The translations under genes were made by a program, and so were the position numbers. This document shows positions 36,207 to 50,525 of a stretch of 64,000 nucleotides of DNA, piece after piece. Under the pieces are notes generated by a model that was not told the DNA's origin, made no database searches, and saw nothing but the letters and a program-made list of their open reading frames with translations. Position 1 is the first letter of the stretch. Every line of letters begins with the position of its first letter. This stretch comes from Diphasiastrum complanatum (Eukaryota; Streptophyta; Lycopodiopsida; Lycopodiales; Lycopodiaceae). Where the stretch lies: contig CM055097.1 in the NCBI GenBank assembly GCA_029204225.1, positions 5,127,125-5,191,124 of the forward strand, in the 5' to 3' direction.

Positions 36207-37412
36207 ACTGAATTTTAGGCCTTTTACGGTGGTTTTTCCTTGATAACTTTTTACTCCTTGCACTAATTGACCTGAGATTTTGACAGTAGCTGGATCTAAT
36301 GCAGATCTTTCCATTGATCTGGTCTGCGAGGGTTATCTTGTGCGAGGGTTGGCTATGCGAGGGTTCTTTGGCTGTTTTTGCAGGTAAAAAACTTGATATC
36401 TTTCAGATCTCTAGGAAGTAACTCTCGCAAGGATCACAGTAGCTAGATCTGATGCAGATCTCAATGTAGAATTTTCTGCGAGAGTTAACTCTCGTAAGAA
36501 GTGAAAATTTCACTGTCTGCGAGGGTTCAAAAACACTTTTTTGGCTTGATCTTCACCAGATCTTCACACTAACTCTCGTAGGCTTCATCGCTGATGTAAA
36601 TTGACATTCTGAATTGATTGAGAGGGTGTGCGAGAGTTCTTACAGGAAGGATTTGCTGGATCTTCACTTTTTTGTGATTTTTTTGCACTTAAATCCAATT
36701 TTCTGCTCACTGGAATCAGACTAACTCTTGCAAGCTCTTCTGTGTCTTGGTCTCACTGAGATGGAACTTCAGAATCCTTTGCGAGAGTTCTTGACCACTG
36801 GAACTGAAAATTTTGTTGTCGGAGAGGGTTCACTGGTACTTTCCTTTCTTTTTTTCATTGGGAACTCTTGCACAGGCACTTAGATATCAAACTACCTCTT
36901 GCAAGTCTCTCTATGTCTTGGTCTCACTTAAATGGAACTTCAAAGGGCTCTGCGAGAGTTCTTATGAAAATTTGAATTTTTTTGAATTTTTTCAAGGGTT
37001 TTTTGAATTTTTTATGATTTTTCTCTGATTTTTACAATCTGCTTGGAACTAACTCTCACAGGCTTCTATGCAGGTCTAGGACAGTACCTTGGAGCTGCTG
37101 CCAATCATGCAAGGGTTAATTCTCACTAATTTTGGAGATATAAAAATCTGATGAGATTTTAAGCTCTTTTTCCCTCCAAAATGCAGATTGGTGTGTTTTT
37201 TGGGTTTTTTGGCTGGTTGATTTGGGTTTCAAGCCCTTAGAGGCTATTCAGGGCCTCCTCTACCCTCTCACACCTCCTTCGCTAGCTATGAACAGTCCAA
37301 ACACAAAAAAAAAATAAAGAAAACTAACTCTAAAATCCCAAAAATCTACCTAAACTACTCTAAAAATCAAGAAAATAGCTAAAATGCAGCTAAACTAGTT
37401 AGTGGAAACCTA
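36207..37412 (-). promoter_or_regulatory. Gypsy leader with dyad words (unit 2)
   Basis: Same repeated GCGAGGGTTC-type words in both orientations as unit 1. Confidence 0.6.
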
Positions 37413-37430
37413 TCCCTGGCAACGGCACCA
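37413..37430 (-). other. tRNA-Asp-like primer binding site (unit 2)
   Basis: Identical to 23096-23113. Confidence 0.85.
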
Positions 37431-37431
37431 C

Positions 37432-37655
37432 TGTAGGGTCAAAGATCTTACATAGTATAGCCCTCCCGCCTGTCAACAAGGGTTAGATCACTGGATAGGT
37501 ACCTAACTATGCATAGATGCTACTTTTAGTTAGTTTCCTACTTTCTCCCTCAACTCTACTCACCACTAACACTATTCTCCTTTAACTCTACTCCTCTACA
37601 CTGACATTCATCATGATTTGGGTGAAGGGAAGGGATAGAAAAGAAGAGATTGAGA

Positions 37656-37745
<90 letters not shown>

Positions 37746-38304
37746 GGAGGTTAGCTCAAATGCACATTATACTTGCTAAAGGAGAAACATAAACTATTAA
37801 AACCAAAAAGCATGAACTTGAAAGCAATTGAAAACAACAAGAGCAATAGCAAGCATTGAATTGCAAATGAGGATGCTTCTCTTCCAAAATTGGTAGAGCT
37901 TCCTCCTTCTCATTAAGCATGAAAATAGTGTACAAATGGTGCCTTTTTATAAAATGGGGAAGGCCCTTGCCCCTCAATCCTATTGGCTAATATTCACAAT
38001 GATCCTATCCATTCATCTTGGACCCAACTTGATCCAAGGGTCCACAAAAAGTACATTAGAAATCACAAGATTCATGTGAGTCCCAATTTGGACCCAACTC
38101 TAAAAAGTAATCTCTAAGTTTTAAAATGACATTGGGCCTCTCGTTTTATTTTAAATCCAAGGCCCAAGTCATGTTTATTTTATTTACAACTTTATTTGCA
38201 TGCTCATTGGGCCATGGGCTTATACACGCAGTATGCCATGCCCTCGCAACACATTTTATTGGATGATTTTATTTATTTACACTTTGTTGGGAATACCCCC
38301 AACA
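37432..38304 (-). repeat. 5' LTR (unit 2), 873 bp
   Basis: As in unit 1 apart from a longer GA array (37661-37741). Confidence 0.92.
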
Positions 38305-38493
38305 CTCATACATGTGATGTTACTATCATTTCTTTTGTCGAGAAAACTCGATAATGGGAATCTCTTAGGTGGCCCTCTCTTTGCTTTGGCACATTATCAT
38401 AGGCTTGCATGCTACAACTACATCCTTTTCTTTCTATTTGTTTCCCTCCATTGTAGATGATACTCATATTGTGAGACTTGATAGTGAAGCTAT
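38305..38493 (+). pseudogene. LINE reverse-transcriptase fragment (unit 2)
   Basis: Same truncated piece and same right joint as 23980-24168. Confidence 0.8.
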
Positions 38494-41186
38494 TCTGGCA
38501 AAAAGCCCCTCTCGCTGATGGATGCATCAGTACCCAAGAAGCCTTATGATATTCACGAGCAATCCATGAACCTACAAGTACGGTACTTGGACTATAGCTA
38601 CAAGTACAGTATCCCAAAATAGAGTGATTGCCATGGAAAAAGTGCTCGGTGGATGCAAACGTGATTTGCCCCTTTCAAGGAGTGTGAAAAATGTTAAAAT
38701 CTAGCAACTAGATTCATGCCGCGTGGCACCATGATGGATTGACATGCATCATCCACATGTGTACATAAGTAGAATAGGATTCGATTGAATCAAGTCACCT
38801 TTGATTTCCTTGAATTATGTCTAATCAAGGCCAAGTCACATGGTCCTAATTTGTAGGAATTTTCCTTGAGGTTGGCCACCTCCAAAAAGAGGCACCTTGA
38901 TCTAAGGGCTAATCTTCCTAACCTAAGGCCTTGATTAGGGTCTACCCTAAGTACATTATTTTTCATTAGTCTCAGTATTACTCTCATAGTGATTTGAAAT
39001 GTCTTTGGCATCCTTATAACCCTCGTTATAAATCTCGAAAAGTAGAGCGATTTTGGGGATTTTTGAAATGTCTCTGGCCTCCTTATAACCCCTGTTATAA
39101 GCCTCTTAAAAGTACGTTCAAAATTACGAGGCTTATTTTGAGGGCCGATGAGGACTCGAGGCTCGAGCCTTTTGATTCCATCGTGCCCCCTTATCGATTC
39201 TACCTTTAAAAGAACGCTAAAAAATAGAGCTGAAAATCGCGCGTCTTGTTGTAGTGCCTACTTATGAATTCTAGTAGAAAGCTCAATCAGACTATAATTA
39301 TGAACTCCTTCCCCCCTTCTTGTCTAGAATCACCTCCAAAAAGTCTCTTGGTCAAAGAAAGCATAAACTTTTCAAAGGAAAATCAACTAATCTATATGTT
39401 CTATGAATACGTTGAGCAAGAAGCATATAAAACATTAGAAGAACAAATGAAAAATTACCAAGATAACAAGAATACAAGATTTATTTTGAGAAGTATCGTA
39501 TGCCATGAGAGTTCTCTTGAAATTCCAAGACCTGAGCCTTCTCTTTTTTGATGATTTGGTGTTTGTTATCTCTTTTTTCTATATTTTTTTCAAGGGAAAC
39601 GCATCTTCGACAAAATGCATGCAACATTTTACAATTTTTTTCAACATGCACCATTTATGCACTAAAAGGTGGACGTAGATTTGTTTACCTTTTTATGCAC
39701 ACACCTTTCACCCCAGGAGTGTATGCAAAAGACAAAATCGCAACAAAAAAACATGTTGGGGAATGTCTGCCTCAGGCTATTGCCCTCTACGAAGGCCCTT
39801 CCCCAACAGAAGGACCTCGGAGAGAAACATCCCCCCCCCCCCCTTTTATTTTTCATGTCATGCTTGTTGGAGGCCTATTGTATCATTCATTAACTAATGA
39901 GATAGTGTGTTCTATCTTCATGTCAAAATGTATGGAGTCAATGCTCTAACTTTTTTGTTTTCATGCTATGGATTGGATTGGACACTTGCAAGAGGAAAGC
40001 CTAGTCTCAACCAACAAGGGGAGTACTAGATCTCACTTAGAGCACAAGGGTTTCACATTAGTTTTTCCAATTTATTTGAAACATTGTTTAGCAAGATTTT
40101 GAACCAAAAGTCTAGTATTACATAGTGTTCTATTAGTCATAGTCTTTGTACCAATTGTAGAAGGAGAAAACCCAGGGAGTCACAAAAAAAAAAAAAAATT
40201 AATGTAAGTCGTCCATTATTGCTACGTTACGTATACTTCATTTCCAACTGCCATGTTAGGTATACTTCATCTCACAGCTAGCTATAGCCTTGTAGCAAAG
40301 TTTTACCACTCATGGGACGATGCGGCTTCAAGGCACGCACACACACGTGTGGTGCCTTTGAGCCCGATGCAATTGGGAGGTGCCAATGTGGCGCCCGACG
40401 CCGAGCCTGCCAGAACGAACCAGTGCTCTGGAAATTGGCTCATGGGCGCACCCGCGCTGTCCCGAGCAGACGCTCGTGGGGTGGGTCTCGGGCAATGCCC
40501 ACGGCCCCTCGGGTAGTGCTTTGCGGCTCCTGAGCTATGTCCATGGCGTCGGCGGGCAGCGGTGTTGTGGCTCCCGAGCAGGTCCATCATCGAGTCCCAA
40601 GCGGCAGCATTGGAGCCGCTCTCACGAGCACTTGCTCACGTGAGAGCATGAGCAGGTTTTCATATATATGGCCCCAGCAAGCTCCCATAAATGATTATGA
40701 GATAACCTTCTGGTTGCCTGATGACGTGACGCTCATGGCAACAATTAAAAAAAGCAATGTGTGGCTCAGAGTGCATTGTGGCCAGAGACGCCTATGTGAC
40801 TCTTAGATATGAGGGCTCATGGGGCACTTGGGGCACTTAGAGAGTGATAGTACCAGTGTTCGGGAAAGCCGCCATAGTTCAAGAATGGAATCGACATCTT
40901 TTCTCAAAATTCGGCATGGCAAAAATTGTATAGGATTTTTTTATGTCATAAATCTTTGGTTTTATAAGGGAAAACCAGCAAGCAAGCAAGAGCTTGTCAC
41001 TCAATAGAGACAGAAGAACTTTTCACATATCGATTTTTGGAGGGAAACCTCAAAAAGGTTCCAAGAACACTGAGTGATACAGTGGATAGACATTACCTAC
41101 TTATAGTAAGAGCATTCAATATCATAGTGCCCTATTAGTTCACGGTTGATTGCCGTTGTGACACGCCTAAATTCTAGTCTTGTCGC

Positions 41187-42324
<1,138 letters not shown>

Positions 42325-42584
42325 ATATATTTCTACACGTATTCCGGAACTGATCACGATCAGTCAAATAATGTTGAAAAATGCATGTCTCTTTGTGTAG
42401 GCGCTAGGGGATATATTTCCACACGTACTCTGCAGCTGATCACAATAAGTAATACTGAATAGCACGTAACCAGCAACATATGCCAGAATTAGCAGCAGCT
42501 GGATTAATTCTAAATTAGAGATGTGGAGTCAAATGTTGAAAAGTGCAGGTCTCTTTCCGTACTATATACTTGTAATAAAGATTG
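42325..42584 (+). terminator. Chitinase copy 2 3' region with poly(A) signal
   Basis: Same sequence as after copy 1; AATAAA at about 42574. Confidence 0.5.
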
Positions 42585-44757
42585 CAGCAAAACTGCCAAT
42601 GCTGCACGCAGACTGCAGGATACTTTGCAACAAAGAATCGATGAACATATACACTGATTATGATGCCCGCCCTGGGTTGCTTTTGCTAAACATAAAAGTT
42701 AAAACTAGGTTAAAAGCCATGAATGATGAACATATACATAATTTTAGCAGTCCTCTTAAATACTCTAACGTGCAGCTTAATGAAACTAATTGCAATGATT
42801 GTATGCTGCATATTACTGGGAGGAAAATAAATGTGCTATTCTCCCTCTTAAAACAGACGAAGGGTAGTGAAGTTCTGTGAAATGTATAATATCTAATGAA
42901 CATCCCATTTCTTGGTTGATGTATTGTGTGATAAGTTATCTTATGCAATTATATGCCTTAGCTTAATTTTGTTTTGTTGAAATGTAAACATTCCAATTGT
43001 ATATTGAATTGTTGGTTTTGCTTCATTATATAAGAAAATTATCAAAGTTATTGAGATGATGAAGGACCTATTTTGGACCTGTAATAATGTCAAAAAACAT
43101 AGAACATAACATTCATAAAGATGCATGGGAAATAGGTCTTAATCATCATTCACATAAGCAACATAAATGAAAAAATTCTACACAATGTAAAGATCAATCT
43201 CCCTCTTGCAATATGATCACCAAAATGAGGCATGTACATCAGTTACCAAAATGGAAGGTTCTAGAAGTAGGTTTAGGCCCTAAATCTTCACCATCCATCA
43301 AATCAATGGTGAACCGTCTAGATTGGCTAGCTTGACAATGACTACATAGTCTTATGAAATATGAACATAAACATTAAAAGAATGTCATTTGGACCAACTT
43401 GTCCCCCTCCACATAATTTCCACACATGTGGCCTCCACTTTGACCCTTGCTCAAACTATTTGAAGTTTTCATATTTAGGCTCACGTTGATATTTGCCAAT
43501 TTGGACTATTTTTTCCATTCTCCCTCAAATTCAACTTGGCCAAACAAACACCATAATCACCACAATCGACATGTTTTTATCAAGGGCCAAAGTTTGACTA
43601 AGCTACACTTCATTATTATGGCTTATTATACAAGTGAGATCATCATTCCTTGCCTTTGCTCATTTACCATTCATCCTTCCAGTCTTCACTCCTCCCACTC
43701 GCTCTTGAGCTCTCCTTCATTCCACGGTGGTAGGGGCACCACTCTAGCAGAGGCCATCCCTCATATTTGTTAAAATTGGTTGGAGGAGGTCAATTTCCCT
43801 GCCTATGCTCTCATTTTTCCAACGAAAGTGAAAGATGGACAAGTGGCATCTTGGCAGGATGGTTATGATCAAGAGATGCACGACTGTTGTTTCCAGCTAT
43901 CAAAAAAGCATGGAGTAGCAGGCTAGGTGTGGCCACAATTGTCTTGGAGGTTGTTGTGCACTTGGCTAGTATCACATTCACCTTGCCTTTTTTTTTTATT
44001 GCCTTGCTTTTAGAGACCGACCTCACTTTTTGCATCACTTGATCAATGTAATGTAATTTTAAATGGAAAATGCTTGTCTTTGCACATGCTTGATGTAACT
44101 GTTTGTTAGCTTTGATGCTTGATGTTTAGAGAGTGCTCACTAGAATTTGGAGCATTCTATATGTTCACAACTTTTGAGGAGCTTGGTTGATTTGTGTGAT
44201 CTCAGCTTGGTTTTAAACAAGTCAATCCATGTTTTGAGAGCATTGAATTTTGTTTGTTTCATTTTGATCAATAATGTTATAGATCTTCATGGCAAGACTT
44301 ACTTTGTCATAGTTGGCAATGGATTAGCATCCTCTACGAAAAAAAATAGTCTGCATTCAACATCCATGAACTATCCTCTACGAAAAAGCATAGCTTGTCT
44401 CCGCATATCTTCAATAACATATACAAAAAAAAACTCCAGAAACATGACTCTTTGCCTCTCCACGAGGGAAATGGCAATATTGTTCTTCTCTGTAGAAAAG
44501 AAACATGTACTCCACAAGATCGATGCATGTAAGGTGAGCACAAAGTAATTATCACCATCGAGAGAGATTTGATATGCAGAATGCAGGTATGTGGGGCTGA
44601 CTAGGTTTGTGTTGTGTCGCATTCTCATAATTAGCTCAATCATGTTTTGGGAAAGGCTCTAGATTAATCTGTATTATTGTAGTTTGTAAAAGGTAGTAAA
44701 GTAGGAGTTGCACCTCACTTGTACTAGGCTGGCGAATGGAGCCGAGAGAGTAGTACT

Positions 44758-45195
44758 TTAGGAGGAGAATAAACAAATTTGAGTGATACCCCTTGCCAAG
44801 CATCCTCTTCTGCTTTCTAAAGAAGAGTTTCCAACAATAGTTTTTCTAGAGGAGCTAAATTGTGGTGCAAGTCTAGAGTGCAATTTCATATCTGGAGAGT
44901 GTGGAGGATTGCACTTTGGAGAGCTCATGGTAGTTTTACTTATCAATATCCCTTTGAGGTCATCCGCTTGAGTAGATTGTGCAGCATGAGTTGGCATAAA
45001 GTTGATTATCGCTTGAGGTTTGCTTGGTCTACTAGCGACACTTTTAGTACTGACACCTTTGGGGCTATCAGCCTCTTTACAAGCATTTTCGGGTGAAGAC
45101 TTGTTGTAGGAACCATTGCTAGGGCTGTGAAGCCATGGTCGATGGCAAAGGAGCTTGCTGGAACTAAAAGCGATTCTAGGAACCTGTGTTTCCAT
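44758..45195 (-). CDS. Open frame of unknown status in the tail (copy 2)
   Basis: Same as 30438-30875; unassigned. Confidence 0.2.
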   Translation of the reverse strand: METQVPRIAFSSSKLLCHRPWLHSPSNGSYNKSSPENACKEADSPKGVSTKSVASRPSKPQAIINFMPTHAAQSTQADDLKGILISKTTMSSPKCNPPHSPDMKLHSRLAPQFSSSRKTIVGNSSLESRRGCLARGITQICLFSS

Positions 45196-45774
45196 AGGTT
45201 GCACTATTGATGGAAAGATTTCTAAGGACTTGCAAAATGAGATTTATGAAGGCAAGGTTGAGATTCTAGAGGATTAAAGATTTTGTTTCAAGCTTTGTAA
45301 TTTTGCTAGGTGATGTATTGGCTGTAGTGAAAATACTCTTCTGCTGCTTAGTATAGTTTCATTTTTTTTATCCTAATGCACTTGCCATAAATAAAAAAAA
45401 AAAGGCAATGAATTTCTTGTTATTGGTAAATTTGATTGTCTAGTGTAGGGTAGAGCTGACACTTACATTGGACTACATTTCTGGATCTTTGCCGATATTA
45501 ATCTAACTATTATTTTTATTGCTTTTAGTCTGCTAGAAAGTTTATTTTGCATTGTACACTTTCATGTTTCAAAAAATTAATAGTTTAAGTGAACCGCTTC
45601 CAAACCTGTTAAGCCTGATAAACTTGCTAGCTACTTGTAAGTGAAGCCTTCCAAATATTGAAATCTCAAGTTTTGCACCTGCAAGCTCTCTTTGATTTGG
45701 TCTACTTTGAGTTCATATACTAACTTGTTGTCAATTCAAAATACATGAACCTCATAGGTTTTTAACATTGCAAG
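44818..45774. repeat. Tail segment, copy 2
   Basis: Same as 30498-31454, with the same joint to integrase at 45774/45775. Confidence 0.93.
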
Positions 45775-46485
45775 GATGGTCTCGTTGATGAAATGGCTTC
45801 CGCGATCACTGACTAGCTCCACCGGACATCCGAAGCGCACAATGATATTTTCATAAAGGAACTTGGTAGTGGTCCTAGCATCAGCTACCCTTACTGCCTT
45901 GGCTTCGATCCATTTGGTGAGGTAGTCTGTGGCTACGATTATGTATCGAGCCTGGGAAATCCTTGTTGTAGGGTGAATTGGACCAATATAATCCAATCCC
46001 CATTTTTCGAACGGTGCTTGGGCTAAGACTGGGTGCAGTAGATTATAATTCAAACTCGTTGGTCTCCTTGCCCTTTGGCACACATCGCACTTTTTCAAGT
46101 ATTCCTCTGTATCTTTATGAATCGTTGGCCACCAACATCCTGATTACAGGATCTTGCAAACTGTAATGTCTGATGCAGAATGACCCCCACCCATGCCTTC
46201 ATGCAAAAGTGAAATGATCTGGGTGGTCTCATGAGGAAGAATACACCGCCGAAGAATTCCATCAAGACCTCTTCGGTACAACTGGCCGACAATCAGCTGA
46301 TAAAGTCTAGCCTTCAAGATCAATTTCTGCTGTTCCGCCTTTGGAAGTGATTTGTCTGGTTGGCCCTGCATTAGATATTCAACAATGTCAACAGCCCATT
46401 CTGGTACTGTGTCCATGTAAAATAAGACAGCATCTGCCAACTCATCCTTGGGTTGCAATCTCCTTTTCCTTGATTCGTGACACAT
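45775..46485 (-). pseudogene. Truncated gypsy integrase (unit 3)
   Basis: Same truncation and same in-frame TAA as unit 2. Confidence 0.9.
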
Positions 46486-46936
46486 GATCTACCATGTAGT
46501 GTTGTTTTCCCTTGCAAACTACTATCCGAAAATCAAACTCCAATAACAGAAGTAGCCATCTGGTGATTTTTCCGGTGTTGCAAGTTTTACTAACGAGATA
46601 GAGCAAGAGTTGATGGTCCGTATAAAAAGCAAAATGTGTGGCCATCAAGTAATGTCAAAATTTCTTAACCGCATAGATCATTTCCAGTGCTTCCCGCTCT
46701 GTGGTTGAATAGTTCATTTCGGTATCATTGAGCTATCGGCTTGCAAACCAGATTGGAAAGTCCTTTTTGTGTTCACCTGGCTGGATTAAGACTGCTCCAT
46801 CTGCATACTTCGATGCATCCATATGCACGTGAAACTCAATGGACCAATTGGGTGGGCATAAGATTGGTGTTGAAACCAATGCATCCTTAAGCTTTTGGAA
46901 AGCCTTTAGGGCCTCCTCATTCCAATGTGGATCCAT
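46442..46936 (-). pseudogene. Gypsy RNase H (unit 3)
   Basis: Same stops as units 1 and 2. Confidence 0.85.
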
Positions 46937-47723
46937 TGTGAGTTTGTAGATTGGTCTGGCTAACTCCGCAAAATCAAGAATGAAAAGGGTATGGTATGTT
47001 GGACTACTGTTGGCGGACTACCCTTTAGATCACTATAGCTCCAGGCAAAACAGTCTTTATATTCCACCAACAAGGATCGTAATCTCTTGAACTACATGGG
47101 TGTTAACTGCTCTCCCACATGCACTATCTTTTCTTCTTCTCCTGGCTCCGCAAGATTCATCGGTTGTGTTCATGCAGGTCCCTCGAAGACTTGTTCTGCT
47201 GGTGCCTGACTTTGATCAGGTTCTCGCTGGCTTGCGACATCATGATTACCACGTCGTCCAAAGTATAATTCTTGAAAGTATCAAGCATCTCGTGAACTAG
47301 AGCTCATCGAGATTCCTCTTTCAGCATATTGATCTTGGCCCGACTGGTCATTCTTTTATTTTCTGTCATTTGTGTAGAAGATGACGTTGTATCTGAGTCC
47401 AACTGAATTGACTTTAAGGAATCCAACACCTTATTTTTGCTCTTTTTTCTCATTTTGGTGGGTTCATCCTTGTTGTCTTTCTTCGGGACTACCGTGACAT
47501 TTGCCTCATGGTTGCGAATATCAATGTCCACTGTAGCTATCACCTCTTCGGGTAGGTCACTCCATCGGATCACCTAGTTGTAGCGTTGCTTCAACTGATT
47601 CTTCTTATTCACAGGTGCCTTGGGTGGATCGATCCTTGAGACTTTTGCCATAGCAGACCTTTGTGGTGGTTGAGCTGGTACCTTCTTGGTTCCGTAATGA
47701 TCTGGGTCCATGTGGTGTAGGAC
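46937..47723 (-). pseudogene. RT remnant and linker (unit 3)
   Basis: Same RT-core deletion. Confidence 0.85.
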
Positions 47724-48761
47724 CTATTCATCAGTCAGCTCAATCTCCTTATTATAAGCTAGAGCATGTTGCCAAGGGACTAGATCATCATCCACTGGGT
47801 TCTCAATAGGCTTCGCTGACAGCCATGCTACGTTTATCATATTCACCCCAAATGTGATTGGTGTGTCCATAGTGTAACATTTGGGTGAAGATGTACTAGG
47901 TTCTAGATCTGATTCATATTGACATGTCTGGCAGTCAATAGTTTCTAATGCATCTCTCCATCTCACGACATCCGTCTCTGAATTATAGTGACCTCCCTTG
48001 GTTGGCCTTGGGTGATCAATCGTATGATCTGTCATGGATGATCCGTCATCAGCCTTGGGTGCAATAGGCTTCATCGCCCATGTAGTTGGATCAACTTTTA
48101 CAGCATGTTCTTTGTTCTCAAAGGTGAGTTTCCATGTACCCCAGTTGTGTACTACTTGCGCAATCCTCAACCATGGTCTTCCCAGTAAAACACGGTATGC
48201 AGATGGAGATTCAGGTATATCCATGACTACAAAAGTGATCACAAACTGCATGTCTGCTATCTTTATGAAAAAATCGGCAACTACACCTTTTGGTTTCACA
48301 CAGGATTGATCTGCTATCTTGATGTCGAATCTTGTTGGCTTCAATCCCTGTAAATCCCATTTTTCATATAAAGTAGTGGAGATCAGATTGACACCCGATC
48401 CTCCTTCTACCACTGCCGCCTCATCCTCGTATCTCTTGTGTTTGATTGGCAAAGTGATGTTGTGTTCCTCACTTTCCCATGCTGCTCCGATGTGGAGGAC
48501 GTTATTTGTTTCATCATAGCCCACACAATATATGGGCTCAGGCGCTACTGGCTCCTCATCCACTTTGGCCCATTCAGCTAGAAGACTTTTCGCTTGTGGT
48601 GCAATCCGCAGTAGTTCTCCGAGTGGTAAACTAATATGGCTTGACAGCAAAAGTGTGAGCCTTTCAGTGTGTGGTTCCTCGGGCTCCACCATGTGAAAAG
48701 GTGGTTCATGTTGGTGCAACCGATCATTCTGATCAGTGCGTAGTGGTGAGCCCGCTTGCAA
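47724..48761 (-). CDS. Retropepsin-like protease region (unit 3)
   Basis: 345 codons. Private changes include ADFFIKIADMQ where units 1 and 2 have ADIPIKIAGMQ. Glu again replaces the catalytic Asp. Confidence 0.8.
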   Translation of the reverse strand: MQAGSPLRTDQNDRLHQHEPPFHMVEPEEPHTERLTLLLSSHISLPLGELLRIAPQAKSLLAEWAKVDEEPVAPEPIYCVGYDETNNVLHIGAAWESEEHNITLPIKHKRYEDEAAVVEGGSGVNLISTTLYEKWDLQGLKPTRFDIKIADQSCVKPKGVVADFFIKIADMQFVITFVVMDIPESPSAYRVLLGRPWLRIAQVVHNWGTWKLTFENKEHAVKVDPTTWAMKPIAPKADDGSSMTDHTIDHPRPTKGGHYNSETDVVRWRDALETIDCQTCQYESDLEPSTSSPKCYTMDTPITFGVNMINVAWLSAKPIENPVDDDLVPWQHALAYNKEIELTDE

Positions 48762-49021
48762 TTCTCATTCGACGTCGACCAGAGGTTCTGTGGAATTGTC
48801 TCTTTCTTGTTCTTTTTCTTCCGCTTGTGCTTTCTATACCCAGTGTCTTATTTTCTGGTGTTGTCTTCTCTCTTCCCTCACATTTGGATATGGCACTGAA
48901 GTTCAGGGTTGGTCATCAATAACCGATGGTGGTGGTGAGGGAGTCACTTCCTTCTTCTTCTGTGCTCGCATAACAACTAACATAGGAGCGTGGAATTGTC
49001 GATCTTCCGATGGCATCTCTG

Positions 49022-49621
49022 CTAGAATTGCTGGTTGCTGTATGGCAACGAGGTTAAGAGGTGCATTGGTTCCAGGTTTAAAGAGACAATCCTTGTAACA
49101 GTGTCCATAACCTCATCTCGGCAGGAGGTTGTATATTGTCCCTTGTAGGGACATTCTGCTATTCTGTGTCCTTCGCCGCAGCCGTAGTAGTTGTAATTTC
49201 TTCCGCCTTGGCGTTGAGTTTGAGCCGCATAGGCCGAAACATATTCATTTATGGCAGGATCCATAAATGGTTCATCTGGTCCGTACCATTGCTGCTGCTC
49301 AGGTTGAGGTGGCATTTGCATCTCTGGTTTTGCTGCTGTTAGATTTACATGGGCCACTTGTTGATTGGCTGCCCCTGGTGGAGCAGGTAAGGCCATAAGC
49401 TGTGGTTGATTTGGTGTGCCATACCTTGGTGCCGCATTGGGTGCCCCTTGATGATAAGGATAGAAAGTCTGATAAGGACTTCTCTTTTGTTGAACAATCC
49501 GAGGATTAAACGGGCAAGATGTCGTATCATGCGATGTTGCATTGCACAGATGGCAGAATCTATGTGTCAGTCTCAGATTTTGCTTTAGGACTGGACACTC
49601 GTTCGTTGTATGGTTTTGCAT
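49022..49621 (-). CDS. Gag nucleocapsid region (unit 3)
   Basis: As units 1 and 2. Confidence 0.8.
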   Translation of the reverse strand: MQNHTTNECPVLKQNLRLTHRFCHLCNATSHDTTSCPFNPRIVQQKRSPYQTFYPYHQGAPNAAPRYGTPNQPQLMALPAPPGAANQQVAHVNLTAAKPEMQMPPQPEQQQWYGPDEPFMDPAINEYVSAYAAQTQRQGGRNYNYYGCGEGHRIAECPYKGQYTTSCRDEVMDTVTRIVSLNLEPMHLLTSLPYSNQQF

Positions 49622-49803
49622 GCATACTGAACACCATACATTCTCCTGTCGAGGATACTGCAGCTAGTCTGGTTCCAGTTGATGTGGAGTTATTGCTACA
49701 GTTCCCTGTAAGGCTTTCAATTTTTGGTCAAATTGTGCCGTAAGTTGCTCCATCTATTGTTTGTGTAATTTTGTCATTTGCTCAATATTTGTCGTCAGAT
49801 CCC

Positions 49804-50499
49804 TCATCTTCTTTCCTGATGGCATCTTCCATAGCTTCTTGCAGAGTAGCGTACTGCTCCCATTGTTTCAGTTCTCTTTTGATGCTTCATGGTAATCCGG
49901 CTAGGAACCACGTGATCACCGCATGATCGAGCTGCACTGCACTCGGATAGTAGATGTTTGACCCGTTCAATATAGTCCCGGACCCTTTCTCGTTTTCCCA
50001 TCTTGACTTTGCTCAGCAAGAGAAATGGGTCTTTCAGGAACTTTCTTGGTTTAAAGCACGTAATGAGAGCCGCTTTAACCGCTTTCCAGGTGGATTTTTC
50101 TTCCTCTGACAGGTTGAAAAACCAATCTTGAGCCACTACCAATAAGGACATAGGGACTAGCATCAGCTTCTCCACATGTGTCCGTTCGCCGTAGATTTCA
50201 CAAGCTTGCTCGTAGATCTGGAGGAATCGGATGGGATCTGATGATCCGTCGTATTTTGGAATTTCCATCTGTGGTGCTCTCCGGACTGCTTGCAAGGGAG
50301 CCACAGGTATGGGTTGGCCCATTGGATCCATTGGTGCTGGTTCCAGTTCTGCCTCTTGTTGCACAACTACTAATCTGGGAAGGTGTGGTGCCTGATTTGC
50401 TATCCTTCGTGCTATTGATCGTCCCGATCTCAGATTTATCTGATGGTGGGTAAGTGATTGGATCTTGCTTATACAGTAGGATCCATTCTGGATCTTCAA
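49804..50499 (-). pseudogene. Gag capsid region, frameshifted (unit 3)
   Basis: As units 1 and 2, with one visible residue change near the C-terminus (RITMKH for RITTKH). Confidence 0.85.
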
Positions 50500-50525
50500 G
50501 GATCTAATCGATCTGATGGGCCGAA